DNA of 64,000 bases from Psettodes erumei (GCA_016785225.1 JAFBJZ010000612.1:2004001-2068000); one strand, 5' to 3'. Counted from the first letter of the stretch, positions 31,036 through 45,110 are shown. Notes: generated by a model from the letters alone, not told the origin. A program made the numbers and translations.

Positions 31036-31400
31036 AAAGCCGCAGACCGAGGGCACTCGGATGCTGCGGAAACTCAATCATCATTCGCTGCCCAAACACG
31101 CGCCGAGTTAAACAGCCGGGGCCCGGACAGAGCTGCCGGTGTCGGCTCACGCTTGCGCGTTCCCTCACGGCCGCTCACACGAGGGTGCGTGCTCGCCGAC
31201 ATCCCTCGGCGTGGCCCCGCTGGGAATCATAATGGGGTGTCAGTGTTGATCCGTTCCGAAGCTCCCTGACGTGGCGAATCCTCCGCTCTTTGATCAGCCC
31301 CTCTACAAAGAGCCGGAGACAGGGAGAGGGGCTTTGCGCTGAGTCGGCAGGGCTGTAGCAGGTTCCTGGAGGCCTTAACCCAGCTTTAACCCTCTCACTC
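31035..31400. promoter_or_regulatory. CpG-rich block downstream of endov
   Basis: Dense CpGs (gctcacgcttgcgcgttccctcacggccgc, gagggtgcgtgctcgccgacatccctcggcg) stand out from AT-rich flanks. No exon with recognisable coding content was found. It could be an alternative promoter of a downstream gene or an enhancer. Confidence 0.35.
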
Positions 31401-34400
31401 ACTCAACAGGCTGCGGGCACATTTGATCAGACGTACTGTACTTTAGGGGCAAGAGGTGGAGAGCTATGCTCCGCAGGCAGGTGATCCCATCACTTCTCAT
31501 GTATAAGTCAGATGTGGACGATACTCTGCATCTGTGCATCATTAATTTTTACTGAAGATTTCACGTGGACGTGACCAATCAGTTTGTCTCTTGTCTCTCT
31601 TTTAGCAGGACATCCCAAAACCTACTTAAGATGTTTCCCTGATAAAATCAGATTTGGTACAGGCACTGCCAACGTGTGGTTATTTAGCATTTGTGTCCTT
31701 TTTGACTTGAAACTCTGGAGCCATCAGTAAATCAACTGTTGGCCACAGCTGATGTTGTTATGTTTACACGTTGCATTGAGCTATGGTTTGCGAGTAAAAA
31801 ACAGTAGTTATGCCTTATTTTGCAGCCTGACTTGAAAGTTTTAATATTATCTTTAACAAGAACAACATAAACAACTACACACACACACACTCAATGGTTG
31901 CCACTTCCACGTGAGCCGAAAGAAACCCAAAGTTTTGCAAAGACGGAACGTAATTCTGGATTCTGAAACTTCCATTACTCAGAGAAAATCCCTTTGGACT
32001 CTGACTCCATTTGAAGAATGAGAAGAACGAGAAACCCTCCAAGCTGGCAGCGTTAACGCGTCGTCTTAACATTTCTTAAATGAACCCTAAAGTTTTTTGC
32101 AAATGACATATTTGGGTTTGTTAACAGGTGAAACCACATTTCTGATCAGCTGAATGGATTCTATCAGCGTTCTTACTGCATGTTTTTAGACATGGCCGCC
32201 GTGCAGTTCTGCTTCCGATGAGTTGACTCTTCCCGATATTTCCACCACATAGATCTTACAGTTGTGTCAAACTACAGGAGGAGGATGTTTTCCCACTCCG
32301 CTAGTCATAATTGCGATCACTGACATCTGATGTGAATGCTGCAAAATCTCTGGATTTGAGGTATTTTTCAAAAACCACAGCTATTATCAGCTAATCATCG
32401 TGTTTGTCACTGAACAGTCTTTGCATTTTTGCAGAGTGAAGGTTTCACAACATTTTCTCTCATTAAAGTTTCATGGCTTGTGTGGCCTTGATGGATGGAT
32501 GTACTCTCTGAATGCTTTTTAGTCTTCGCATAATGTCGAGTGTGTGTGGTGTTTTGGCGATGTTCACGCCTCCAGCGCTCAAAGAAACCAAGTCTTTTAC
32601 AGCAACAGACAAAAGAGTTTCTGAGCGAGGTTATTAGCGTGTCGCCTCACGCCACATTCCTGACACCATATTTCATGGTGTGGAAAATAGTTGCTTTATA
32701 TGATTTGAAAAGAAGGTTTCTAACGATGGATAATTAGTGCGTCAGTGTCGGTTTACAAATTGTTCTCTCTCTCGCCTTAAGATAGTTTGAGAAAAGTCCT
32801 TGTTTTTGGTCCCATTCTGACAGATTAATAGCTCTGTCTGATCGAAGACACAAACTCTTGTCTAGACAGGACAAGAAGGTTAAAAACCCATCCTTTAGCT
32901 GCGAGCTCTCCAGCATGTGGCTGAACTCATCCCAGCGTTCACCTGCAGAAAGGCTTGGGGAGCGGGCGGCTCGGCGGCGGGCCGCTGTCCGTGTCCCTGG
33001 GTGGCGGAGGAAGAGAAATAGAGTTTCTGTCTCTGTCAAAGAGAGAGGAGAGAGACATGAAAGATGGAGCAGCAGGAGAGGAGATGAAGAGATCCGAAAC
33101 AGAGGAAGGAAACAACAGGGGTGCGGAGGGAGGGAGGGAGGGCGGGCGGGAAAGAGCAAGAGTGTGGAAAAATCAATGGCTGTGTAAGAGAGAAAGAGAG
33201 AGGAGTCGAGGCAAGAGGATAAAGAATCGTCGGTGGTTAGGGTGACAGCGTGATATGCTGCTTGTTTCTGGATTTAGCTCCTGGTACGTACTGCTACTGC
33301 TCATTTTGTTATTGCTGGCGATGCCATTTAACTGATCTGACTACAGAAAAACAATACTCGAACATTAACTGGTCTGATTTCTTGTACATGAAAGGCTTCT
33401 AAAAGTTTTACACACACTTCCACTAGCCCTTGTTTTGTTTCATTTACACACTTTGTCCAGATAAAAACAACAATTTTAAGAATTTCAACGACAAGATGCA
33501 AGGGCATTACTTGTCACTTCATCCCGCGTTTGTACCGCGTTCACGTCATACTTTATTTGAAATTGTTTTTCTGACCAACAATCAACAGCCCAAAGATGTT
33601 CAATTTTTCAGTGGCATGAAACAAAGAAAGGCAGCAAATCCTCCCATTTGAGAAGCTGCAACCAACAAATGTTCTGTTAGGAAATAATTTTTTTTTCAGC
33701 CTGAAAAGTAGAGAAGAACAGACCTTCTCAAGGTTATGTTGGCTAAAAGAGAGAAGCCTTCTCCTTCTTCTTCTTTTTGCAGTTTGTTCTGCAAAATATT
33801 CCGCCTACATTTTCTGGTCTGGCTGTGTGTCATATAAACTATCTGTCATGACTATCTGTCATATAAACTAATAACATATGCAACATGCTGGCAGCGCAGC
33901 AGAGACTGTATTTAGAGAAGGTTGTGTTAGAGCAGAAGTCAGGCTCTATACAGTAAAAGAAAACAATGTACGCAAATAAAACATTGCATACAACAGATTT
34001 AATTTAATACCACACTGTGCAACCACAGCATTAAGTTTGTGCCTTATATATAGTATTTTACAGTATGCTGTAAGAGCCATGCAGTGCAATAATTTGATTA
34101 TAACAGAACACACAGGAAGAGCAGGGTGCTGCACGATTATCGCTCTTTGTATGTGTGACTGTATGTTGCGTTCATTGTCTCAGATCATGCCACTGTAACA
34201 CCGCAGTCCCAAAGTATCAATAAGCCATCAGGAAATTACTCCACTGCAAATATGAAGATTGTTTCAATCAACTTCCTGCTGTTATACAAACGTCACTGCC
34301 CTTTGCAGAAACATCTCCAAAATGTCATGGCAAATGTTGTGGAGGCAGCGGGCCCGAAGTGGAACCGATGAGCTCTGCTGGGAGCAGCCGCTCTCATTAA

Positions 34401-37400
34401 AAAGTTATAGTGGTACAAGGACACAGCTTGTTGCTGGAGGTCCTATTCAGCATCAGTATTAAATGGAGGACTGAGCTGCGGAGGCAGGCGGTGTTTCATC
34501 AGCCACCAATTCCACCTTATATCACTGACTGTCAGCCTGACATTACCTCACCTCGCTGCGGACTGGCTCACATTAACCCGTTCAGGCTGATTTATGTGCA
34601 GTTTGGGCATGTGTCATAGTTGACATTAGTTTAGACTTCAGGTGGCTTGTTGAGTCAAGAATGAAGTTGATGTGTGCAACGCAATGCCGCTGAGCAAGGG
34701 TGCGCTTCATTCTCATGTTTCATCTTTTATTTGGTAAGGGGAATATAAGGTGACAAAATAGTCAAAGTTTGTCAAGTCATTGTGCGTTTGTGTGACTCTG
34801 GTGTCCTGAAGGAGCGTGACTGTGGCCTCTGGCTGTGTGTATCAGGTCCTCGGCCTGCACTGACCCAGACTGTGGAGCAAACAGTCCTGATGCCAACTCT
34901 GCTTCTAATGGACAGCAAATAAAACATGTTAAGGTGACTCAGGGGCACGAAGCTGTAATGATTTCTTTTTCTCTCCACCTGTCTCTGGACCTCTGTTCTC
35001 GACTCTTGTTTTTGTCTTCCTGTCTCTCTCACACACACACACACAGCGAGTAATCGGCCCCGTTAATGTGGAGAATTAAGATGAATTGATCGTGGGAGGG
35101 TGGAGAAGCACGAGGATGAGCACGATGCCCTCTATCTGCTCGTCCATTTACAGGAGTACACACTGAGCTCTGGGACTCTGCCTCTTATTTATTACTGTGA
35201 AAGTATAACATCAGGTTAATTGCTGAGATCTGGGAACACGGCAAGATCAATCATAAGAAATCAGAAGGGGCAAGAAACACAATCAGTCAGGCCGGTTTGA
35301 AACAAACCCCCAGGTGAACCAGAGTGTCGTCACAACCACAACTTGTGTGTGTTATGTGCTGATTAAACTATGGGTTATTCTTACCATTATTCTGGGTGTC
35401 TGGATACACAGTGGACATGTTTACTGCTTATCTGATCCTGTGTCACTTTCTCTGTTATACCTAGTGCCGCATTTCCAGGCATTGGCAGTTGCTTTGTTGA
35501 GCACAGTGCCATCATAGCTGATACAAATGATAGCCAAAACTCTAACACTGAGAGTTAAGTTGTGGCAAATCAAAATCGCCCTTTTGAAGCTGCACTAATC
35601 AAGATTTCTAGATGAACTGTGTGTAAATCACTATGTGGCTCTTAGCAACAGCCCCACAGAGATTTATTTTCTCTCCTCTCCCCTCTGTGAGGTGGTTTAG
35701 CCGCTTTTAGCGTGTTTGTTTTGGTTTTATGGCCTCCTGATTTATTGTTTTAACCTAATTTATAAATCATTTCATCAGCCCCGCTTCCAGCAGTAGCAGA
35801 TAACTGTTTGCGTTATCTTTCTATGGAAGCTCCCGACTCGTGGGCTAGTAAATCAGTGGCGGATTTTTCGCTGCATCTTCAGAGTTCTTGCATCCCAAAC
35901 GTTTTATCACATCCAATGGGAAGTTATTTAAATGCCACTGAATCGCTGCTGCTTGTTCCACTTTGTCTCCCTGCTCCATTTGATGTGGAAATCGAAGTCG
36001 GGATAACGCCATTTTTCTCTGCTCAAGAATCCCCAAAGGCCTTTCTTCTATTGTTCTCTTGTTTCCTCTAATTTGTCCTTGTTTCACCATCCCCAAATAT
36101 TGTTTCCTCGTTTGTTCTAGTTTCACTGGCTCGGCTTCGTGAAAATTGGTTTGTGCTTTGCATTTTATTCAGCTCACTCTAATCTGTCCGATGTGGCTTG
36201 TCCCTTATGTTGCAGTAAGATGAAATCACTGGCACATTCTGCTTTCTGTTGAGATATTAGCAGATGGAGACATTACTTATTTTGAGCTAGCAAAGGACAA
36301 CTTACAGCCAAGATTCTATTAATTGACTCTTCAGCAATTTTTGGGGGATTTTTATTTGGCCGCTTTGTGTCTTTTGACCCTCCATCAACTTGATGCGTTT
36401 TTGCATTCATCCCAACAGAGGAAATTGCACAGTGTGCCTCGGGTAGGCATATGCTGGCGCTGAGTGGGGTTGACGTAGTACACTTACTGTGTGTGTGTGT
36501 GTGTGTGTTTGTTTGTGTATGCATTGAAGTGGGGCATCAGGGGAAGAGGCGATAGGGAAGGAGATAAATTGCAGAAAGGTCAGAAAGTGTAAGAGCGGCA
36601 AGGGTGTGTGCGCTCCCGTGCTGATTTAGGCGGTTCCGAGCTGAGATGACAGGGAGGGAGATAAATCAAGAGATGGTTTGAAAGTTAAAGGGGTGGGTGG
36701 GAGCGAGAGGAGGAGCTGGCATGGCATCATTGGACTGTGAAAGAGTTTCTTTCCCTGTTCATTCCCAGTTTCTATTAGTATTCTGTCATCTGTTTCCACG
36801 CCAACAGAGATGCAAATTGCATAGGAAAGAGAAAAAAGGGAGAGAGGGCAAAGTGTGCGTTGCACGTTTGTAGGGCCAAAAGACTGACTCCCTGGATGTG
36901 GAGGGAGTTGCTTAGGGGAAAAAAGACGACTCTTGATGTGGAAGTGGAAGAGTGAAGATAGAGAAAAAGTCCCTTCCCTGCTCCCTCCCCCCTCTGCTCT
37001 CTTTATCCATCCTCCCCTCCTGTCTCTCTGATGCGGCGGATCAGAACCGCATCCATTTCATCATGCCCGGCCTCACACAGAAAAACCCTCAGTGTCACGT
37101 TAAGCGCCGCCTCGCCTCCCTCTGCCAGAGCGCCGCCACGCGCCCCTCAAGTGTTGATAAATTGCCACCACCTGCCTCATTTTTCACCATCGCCGACTTG
37201 TCGTCGAACACACTGACACAAAACCCCGTGCACTCCTCAGCGATAACAAGAACAATCGCTGAGCCCTGGGAATGAGAGATGGGAAGACGGAGGGAAAGGG
37301 CAAACGAGCGAGCGGGGAGGGGGTGGGGTTCGATGAAGAAAACAAGCGGCAGCAAACATTGTGTCATTTAGTTTTTGACTGACAGGTAGGGACACATCCA

Positions 37401-39391
37401 GTCCCAGTGACAAAAAAGGCACTGTGTGCTGAAGAGCAACAGCTTTATTTTAGTTGAACAAAGTTAAAAGAACTTGAAAAGGTGCTGTTAGCAGAAAGCA
37501 CAGTTAAAATGTTTAAATAGCTGCGCTGAATCACTTACTTCAGAGGCACAGGTAAAGGTGGAAAGCAGGAGTGCTGAAAATTCCCTTTAGCTGATTGGCA
37601 GCTGTGAATTTTAACAGTGTCGCTGCATCAGGACGCTCGCAAACAATTTAGTTACGCGCCAACACCCTGGCGTAACGATACCATCAATTCCAGCAGCTGT
37701 GTGGCTGTAAATCACGTCCGGAGGCCGGTGACTCAGAGAGGTTTGAGTCACGTCACAGATTGATGCAGCGGATGGCTGCGTTCAGAGGATGCTACAGCAG
37801 GAGAAAGATCTGGAGGTGACTCAAAGTGGCGGAAAGACAGACAAGTTAATCAGTGGAAGCATCAGTAGTTAGGCTGGTTGTGAACCACTCTTACAAGTCA
37901 CTGGGTGGAGAGAGCTCATTTATATGGCTCTTCATAAAAGGCGAATTTTCTCCTCATGCCCTGTATGCATCTGCCCGCCTATTTTTATGCACATTTTCAA
38001 TTTGTGCCTGAATATAAAGCCCAGAATCGGTAGAGGAGAAAGCTGGCAGATAGTTCTTAAGCCTGGCTGAGGTGGGGAAAAAGTGGCATAAAACAAGACA
38101 GACGATGTGATGAAGGAGGGCCATAACAGATTTTTCCAATATGCCTTGACGTTGCGGTACCTGCCTCTGCTTACCGCGCCGTCGACGGATCATTCATGTC
38201 AGGCTGCCACTCACCGTTAAGCTGCCTCCGCTCGGCCAGAGAGTGCACGGAATAAAGAATACGGGGGCTCTAGTTGCATGTCACCCGTGTCTCTGACATT
38301 AGCTGCGCTACAAGGAGTGAAAAAAATCATTAAGAAAAAACCCAGAAAAGGCATCTTAGAGTTGACGCAGTACTGGAATGTCACTTGTCACATGTTCTTG
38401 AAAATATTTCTTATAAGTATAGCTGATGGACATGCTTCAACTCACATTTTGCTCAGCAGATGCAACATTTTTTGCAGTTATGAAACATTAGATCTCTGGT
38501 AAGACAGCCATCACAACATGAGTGTTAATGTTTAGAATCAGCAAAGCATTGTGTAACTTTTAGCCTTCCTTCTGTGAGGAAATAATTGAAGGCAGCTGTT
38601 TTTTTTCTGTCCCGCCCCACATCTTTGACACTGGAAACAGCTGACACTTCTGCTTGACATTAAAGGCAGGTAAAGCTTCAGATGCTGATGCTGACAGGGA
38701 CAAGGTTGCTGCATTGATAGGTCTCATTCATTAGATATAAAAGCAGATGAAGATGAAGTCATGTGAGCAACATTTAATACGTGATCCTTCATCATGGCCT
38801 CAAGAAATCCAAGACCCCGACAGTTTTGGTAACATCCTGTCAGAAACATGAGGCCAGCTTGTGTGTTGAGAGAGGCTCCGCTGTAAGAGAACAGCTGTGC
38901 TTAAAGCAGGGGAGCATTTGACATCCTCCTCTGCGAATGACTTGGTCATCACTGTGAAGACAAACAATGCGGGCGGTTACTCCAGCATCCTTGTTTTCTC
39001 CCTCACGCTGTACTGGAGTGCTGCTGATTATCGTATCTCAGTATAATAAAAAGCACAGTCAAAAGTGCAGATGCTGCTTGTCAGGCCCTCGCCTCTCATC
39101 CCTGATGCACATCCACTCGTCTGAGATGACAGCAGAGACTTCTGACTTATGGGTACAAACAGCTAATCGCAGGCTGAAGCAGGGAGAAAGGAGCAGGCCC
39201 ACATCATCATCCATCATGTTTGAAAGAGAGGGAGATGGCGAGGAGAGCAGTCAGGAGGGTAATGATGATGACAGCTCGGAGGATAATTGTGCCACATCGA
39301 GAGTGACTACCAAGCAACATCTCCTGTCGCTCCCTTGAGAACCAGATGAGAATGTTATCTGAACTGATGATTGGTTTTGTCGATCGATTGA
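31400..39391. other. non-coding stretch, no gene recognised
   Basis: Mostly unique-looking DNA with short simple repeats: CA at 35030-35044, GT at 36489-36508, and purine-rich GGAGG/GAGAGA tracts at 33040-33220. There is a GC-rich patch near 32940-33020 (gcgggcggctcggcggcgggcc). Open frames are short and either low-complexity or overlapping antisense pairs. Confidence 0.6.
36489..36508. repeat. (GT)n microsatellite
   Basis: Ten GT units, followed by GTTT variants. Confidence 0.95.
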
Positions 39392-39395
39392 TTAA

Positions 39396-39721
39396 AGGAC
39401 CCGTGTGTAGGATTTAATGACATCTAGTGGTGAGGTTGCACATTGAGACAAGATTAATACCCCTCCCTTTCCCACCTACAGGGGCGTTAAGGTAATGTAA
39501 AACAACTGAAGGCCTCTCTCCAGACATTTTTTGGTTTGTTCTTTCTGGGCTTCTGCAGACACCTGGCAGTGCAACATGATAGGCTCCTTGGAAGAGGACA
39601 CGTTGTCCCCGATGCAGACATGAAGGGCTCATCCAAGGCTAACACGATTCTTGATTCAGGTGATTATATATTTATTGAAACACAATGCCAATAGATCCCC
39701 CTTAATCTTACACACTGTTTT
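39396..39721. mobile_element. 326-bp non-autonomous element with inverted ends and TTAA flanks
   Basis: The left end reads AAGGACCCGTGTGTAGGATTTA. The right end, complemented, reads AAAACAGTGTGTAAGATTAAG. Each is bordered by TTAA (39392-39395 and 39722-39725), as expected of a target-site duplication. No open frame, so it is MITE-like. It resembles a common teleost repeat (gtgtgtaggatttagtgacatctag). TTAA suggests piggyBac-type insertion, but the ends do not start with the usual CCC, so the superfamily is unsettled. Confidence 0.65.
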
Positions 39722-39725
39722 TTAA

Positions 39726-42220
39726 TCTGTAAATCATGTTCTTACTCACTTATTCGGTCTATATAATATCAGACAAGTTGGAGAAAAATGTTTCCCACAG
39801 CCTAGAACCATGATTTGTATGGGTAACGGGCCAAGACCTAAATCGTGTTTAAAAAAAATCCCAAAATGTGGGAGTTCTTTAAATGACTTGAATAGTCAGT
39901 TATCCATTCAGAGGCCAAGTCATTTGTCTGTCAGTCGACTAAATGGATAAGCAGCTAATCATTGCAGCTCTAGTTCTGTTATATTCCCAGTTTGTTTAAT
40001 TTTCATAAGTCAAGAGCAGTGTAGTGTGATATGAATGATTTGTACATTTAAAACAAGGTTCAAATTAATATAACATGAGAAATATATAATATTCTGTAAA
40101 ATGAAAGGGAGATCCATCAGTTTCACTCACAAAGGTCATTGTTCCTGTGGAAAGTACTGTTCATCCTGTGGAAATAATAGTGTAATGTCTCCTGTGGCTC
40201 TGTGGGCTTTCTGCAGTCTGAGAAGTGACCAATCACCAAAGCTCGAGCCTTCAAATATTGACATAAAACCTGCATCATAAACTGGGGGCATGGAGTTTGA
40301 CATTTGGACATTTGAGTCAGAGTCTAACGAAGGTTGAAATTGATGGATTATTGTATGATGGGAATTGTACAATCCAGCATTTTGACATTTGGCCATTCAT
40401 TTGTTTCCAATCTGACTTTGTGGAGGTTCAAACAACCTGAGTCACCTTTAAAAAGGTAAACAGCAGGACGAGTCAGTGTGACAAATGATTGCGATCGTCC
40501 AACAGAACCAACTAGCTGTAGTTGGTTCAGTGCGGTCCTTCACTCTGGCTTCCACGCAGACATGTCTTGTGTTCGGCTTCATGTTGCTGTGATCACAAGA
40601 ATTGGCTCAGTGAAAATAGAAATTGCGCTGGAGCAAAAGAAAGCCCAGAAAGTGTGTTTGAATAGGCAAGAGCATATATTCCTCAAGGTTATGTCTGAAC
40701 AGAAGAATTGGGGGTGTTTTCTGTTTTGTTTTGTTTGGTTGTGTTTCATGCTGAAGCAAAAATTGTGTCCTTGTGGCGCTGTACCTCATCTCCACCGCTG
40801 ACAGCAGCCTCTTGGTCTGTTGTGGCATCCTGACGCGTGTGTGTGTATTTGTGTGTGCTTATGATTGATAGATGGCACTTGAGTTAAAACGACAGGTCAG
40901 CTGCCGCAGCATCAGACAAATGGCCTTGTTTATCTCCGGTTGAAGCCCCCGGCACGAAGCGCACCCGCGCCTACTCACGCCTACATCCCAACATCCACAC
41001 CTGTGTGTCCTTACCCCCCCGCCGCCCACGCTCGTGCATACACAAACCACCCAGGTGTCTTGCCATCCGCTTCACCGGGAGCTCAAACTTCTCACATTCC
41101 CTGGCTGTAAACCAGAAAATCAATTGGACCCTTTTTTTCCCCGAGGCTTCTAAAGACAAATCAATTGAGTCCGATCTATTGCAATAAGGACGCGTCAGCC
41201 TTGGACGAGGCGGAGAAGATGCTGCGAACATTGGTTATTAGATTTTCCAGCGAGGGGAAGGGAGGCTCAGCAGACAGGGCCGAGGCTTTTGTTTTCATCG
41301 AGTGGCTGTTATGTGAAGTCCACCCCTGCTTAGTGACTCCATCGCGGCTGCCAGCGGGCCACCGCGCTCCACCCTCGCAGGCTGCTTCAGTCAGCAGCGG
41401 TGCTCGACTTCGTCAGGAGGGGGATTAACGCTCTCAGAGGCCTCTCCCACTGACTGGAGGCTTTAGACATTAATGAGTTTCTCACCTTAGCTTTTGTTGT
41501 GTAACGCTGAACCGTGTGTGAAACTATTCAGGGGCTCTTTGCCAGATGTCTGCCTGATCCTCCACCAGAATGTTAACTTTATTGCCTGTTGTACACCCAG
41601 TGCGCTGGGCCTGCAGTGACAGGCTGTCGCCCCTGCAGTTTGCTGAGTCGGAACAGTTTGGTTCATAGCCCCACCCTGAGGGAAACTTTTCAATTTCTCA
41701 CTACCCGCAAGGCTCAAAGGCAAAATTGTCAGTGTGATGTCAGTTTCATCAAAATTCATTTTGTATTGTAGTATTTAGTCCCCAGGGACTGTTAGCAAGT
41801 CTGGAGGTTTTGTTGTTACAACACACTCTTTCACCCTCCCTCCCTCCAGCTGCTTTCCTTTTCCACCGCACGCCTCTTCAGAATATTCAGACATGTTCCA
41901 TTACGGCGGCTCAGCCCTGTTTACCCTCTTTTTTTTTTTCTTTCTCCAGGAAAAGCAATCAGCTTTTCTTTAACACTCCCAGGCAGAGCGCAGGCTCTTT
42001 AACGCCATTGCTGTCCTGAGATTTCTGGGAATAATACCTGGAAAGATTTGTTTTTTTTCTTTTGAAGTGTGTGTGAGTGTTTTTTTGTGTATTAGTGCAG
42101 TTGAGCAGAGTTGGCTGATGAATATTAATCCTGCTGAGAGACACCGCTCAGAGCACCTCATCACAGTGAACCTAGCCAAGCATCTTTTCTTCTAGATGCC
42201 GAGGTTTCTGTCAGTCTGTC
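39726..42220. other. non-coding stretch, no gene recognised
   Basis: A mix of AT-rich sequence, a GC-richer part at 40940-41430, and T/C-rich tracts. No coding or RNA gene signal is supported. Confidence 0.6.
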
Positions 42221-42224
42221 AGTG

Positions 42225-42360
42225 TAGTAAGGGCGAGCATGTGACTCAAGTCAGTGGGTCCGAGTCTCAAGCGGGTGCCAAGTCATTTTCTGTCACTCAA
42301 ATCAAGTCACAGCCAAGTCCTTAGTTAAGGCAAGTCAATTCCACATTCACCAACCCCACG
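42225..42360 (+). repeat. AAGTC-rich degenerate tandem repeat
   Basis: Repeated actcaagtc / caagtca units (gtgactcaagtcag, gagtctcaagcg, gccaagtcatt, caaatcaagtcacagccaagtcc, ggcaagtcaatt). I know a similar CAAGTC repeat from teleost genomes. A related, weaker run of AGTC/AAGTC units is at about 56725-56850. Confidence 0.6.
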
Positions 42361-44960
42361 AGTCAGTTAACTACTGCAAACATTACTTGATGCTGTGGGC
42401 GGTTGTCACTTACTTGTGGATCATAGGATTTTCTGCCAGTGTTTTTACAGTAGTTCATTTTAATTTCCATGACATCCTGCTTGTGTGTGTCCACCTGTTC
42501 ATTAAGCAAGCTGTCAGGTTGTTGCCACGATTGAGGACACTGAAGTCAGATATTTTGTGCGCTTTTTTAAATTTGAAATTCATGGTTTAACAAACTAGGG
42601 AAGTTTAATATTCCACAGCAACACATGGTGATTATCTTATAGGCTAAATGGCACTGAAATAAAGAATTCAGGATATGCTGGGATTTCTCTTCCAGAATTT
42701 TATTCCGGACAGCGTGGAGATGGCTGAGAAACACCACTTGTTACCATGCAGGAAAATGGAAATAGGAACATATACATATAGATTAAGAATCCACAGAAAT
42801 GGAAAGTGTGTGTGGGGGACTCAGAGGAAGACCTCGCCGCAGCCTTCGTTATCGGTTTGCCTCACTGTCTCGTTCTCCAGCTCTTCCGTCTCATCTGTCT
42901 GTCATCTTAATTCACGGACACACCCACGCACTTCACTGTATACACTCTCTTTCCGTTACTCATGCACACGCACACGTACGCTTACAAACACCCCACGTGG
43001 CTGCGGGGGAAATAATGGATGCAGCTCACAGGTTCAAGTCCCTGGAATAATCACATGACGATGTGCAGCATGCGATGAGAGGGATCAGCCTCTCGTCCCA
43101 GCCCTGACATCTCATCGGTAGCTCCGCTGTGATTATCCCTCTCACATGTGTGCTTATTCACTCACATTTCACTCGGTTCCCCTGAGATATCCTCTGCGCG
43201 GACGCTTTTGTGCTCTCGAGAATGTGGAGGGTTTTGGTTTTTTTTCATAATATGTCGTCATGCTCGTTCGTCACTGTGGGAAAACCGGCAGCTCCTGTAC
43301 ACGTGCACACATACACACACCTACCTGCCCCGGCTCACACACATCGTTACTCACTATAAGGACCATCCACCCCCCCCTGCCTCTGGGCTCAGCTCACTGT
43401 AGAGCTGCGTCTCCCAGGCCATTCATATGCCGTAACGTGCGTGCTGGTGTGGAGTACATCAACGTGAGCTACTCGTATTGCCTGCGAGTTTCCCGAAGAT
43501 ACTACATCCAGGTCCATGCATCACGCCCACTGCAGCTCATTTGCATCAGAGTGATGTGGTGTTTTACCACAGGCGAGGCCAGAGTGTGATTTGCTGGCGA
43601 GATGAGCAGTGAATCAGTGATGTTGATATTTGGTTTCAAACTCAAACGTCACACAAATGTGTTTTTTTTGCTCTCTGTGCATACAAACATCTGCTGTGTT
43701 CATAAATTTATGAATAACATGCTGGCATAATGCTACATAGTTACAGAACTGCATGCGGTGGTAAATCATGGCCGCTGAAAGGCAGTGGTGCAGATTGTGC
43801 TATTTGTTATGTCATTTCTCTTCACTGATGGGGTTTGACAGAGAAACGCTTCCTTTCTCCTCCTCCTCCTCCTCCTACCCTTCAGTGTCAAGGTTCACCT
43901 GTCTTCTAAAGCCGAGGTTTAATGCCTTCCTTTCTCATTTCTGTTTTCCTCACTTCCTTTTCTCCCTCTGTGAACGCCCCTTTGCTCTCGTTACATTTTC
44001 CTCTCCCCCTCTACTTATGCTCCCTGTTTTCTGCCCTCGCACCTTGCTCTTTTTCTGTTCGTCTGCCTCTGCCTCCTCTCTTTCTCATCATCTCGCCCGC
44101 CCAGGCGGCCTCTCCATCTTTTCCTCCCTTCCATCAACGTCTCACTCTGGTGCACAGCTGTCACACATGGCAGTGATTCGCATTGCGCTGACCCAATCAG
44201 AATTCAGTATGAGGAGACATCTATTCAGAGCCATTGTCGGCTGCTGGTGAGCAGCTGCTTTGGAGCTAAAACCAGGGCCAGACAGATAGACAGATGGATG
44301 GGTGGAAGGACAGACGGATGGGAGGCAACAGAGAATGAATTCCCACCGTTCACAGATTTGTCTCTGCTTGGAATTCCTGATTAGTCAGGATGCTTGTATT
44401 TACTTTTAGGATAGTTTACTCAAAGGAAACAGCCAGGTGTGAAGTATGCAGGTGGCATGGAAGAAAAGCCTCTGATGAAGGTCTTGTTTTCAACAGGAAA
44501 TCTTATTAACCTTATTACAACTTTATACCCTCTAATGAGACCCTTAACTTCAGTAGCAACACAGTGTCATACCTACATATGTACCCCTCCATTCAAAATT
44601 GTATACCAGAATTCTGTACAAAGTTGTGTACCAGAATGTCCCCTTTTCAGGGTGCTATATCATAGTAAACCATATCATGGAAGTTGAACTCTTTTTATTA
44701 CGTGCATCAGTGGGGGAAGACTAAATTTTAAAATTTTAGAGCCAGCTCCCGGCGCAGTGCACTTCTACAGCACCACAAATTACAACCTGTAAAATGAGCT
44801 TCAAATTGAACACCTCTCTAAATAAATTTCAACTAAAACTTAATGGCTGTCATAAAGTAGTTAATAAATCACTATACAGGTAGATAATTTCATCTTTTAT
44901 AAGATTTTATTTTTTGATATAATACAAAATACAAAAGTCATATAGCTATCCAATATGCAG
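42361..44960. other. non-coding stretch, no gene recognised
   Basis: Contains CT-rich low-complexity sequence at 43850-44130, which generates spurious open frames of up to 160 codons, and GATG/GACAGA short repeats at 44280-44325. No gene is supported. Confidence 0.6.

Positions 44961-44964
<4 letters not shown>

Positions 44965-44998
<34 letters not shown>
44965..44998. repeat. (TA)n microsatellite
   Basis: Seventeen TA units in a strongly AT-rich context; a likely DNA unwinding or cruciform-prone site. Confidence 0.95.
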
Positions 44999-45001
<3 letters not shown>

Positions 45002-45004
45002 TAT

Positions 45005-45110
45005 ATGGAGGAAAAGTCTAAAATATAAATACTCAGGTAGTATAGGTAAAGTATAAGTACCATCAAAATTGTACTTCAGTGCAGTTTTAGTGCAGCTGTT
45101 CTCACATCTA
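45005..45110 (+). repeat. degenerate teleost repeat (aagtataagtacc...ttgtacttcagtgcagt)
   Basis: The blocks gtaaagtataagtaccatcaaaattgtacttcagtgcagt resemble a known fish repeat built of AAGTACTT-type words. It sits directly beside the TA microsatellite. Memory-based call. Confidence 0.4.

Noticed and set aside
43768..44250. 160-codon open frame
   Set aside because: Made of CT-rich low-complexity sequence giving Ser/Leu/Phe/Pro runs.
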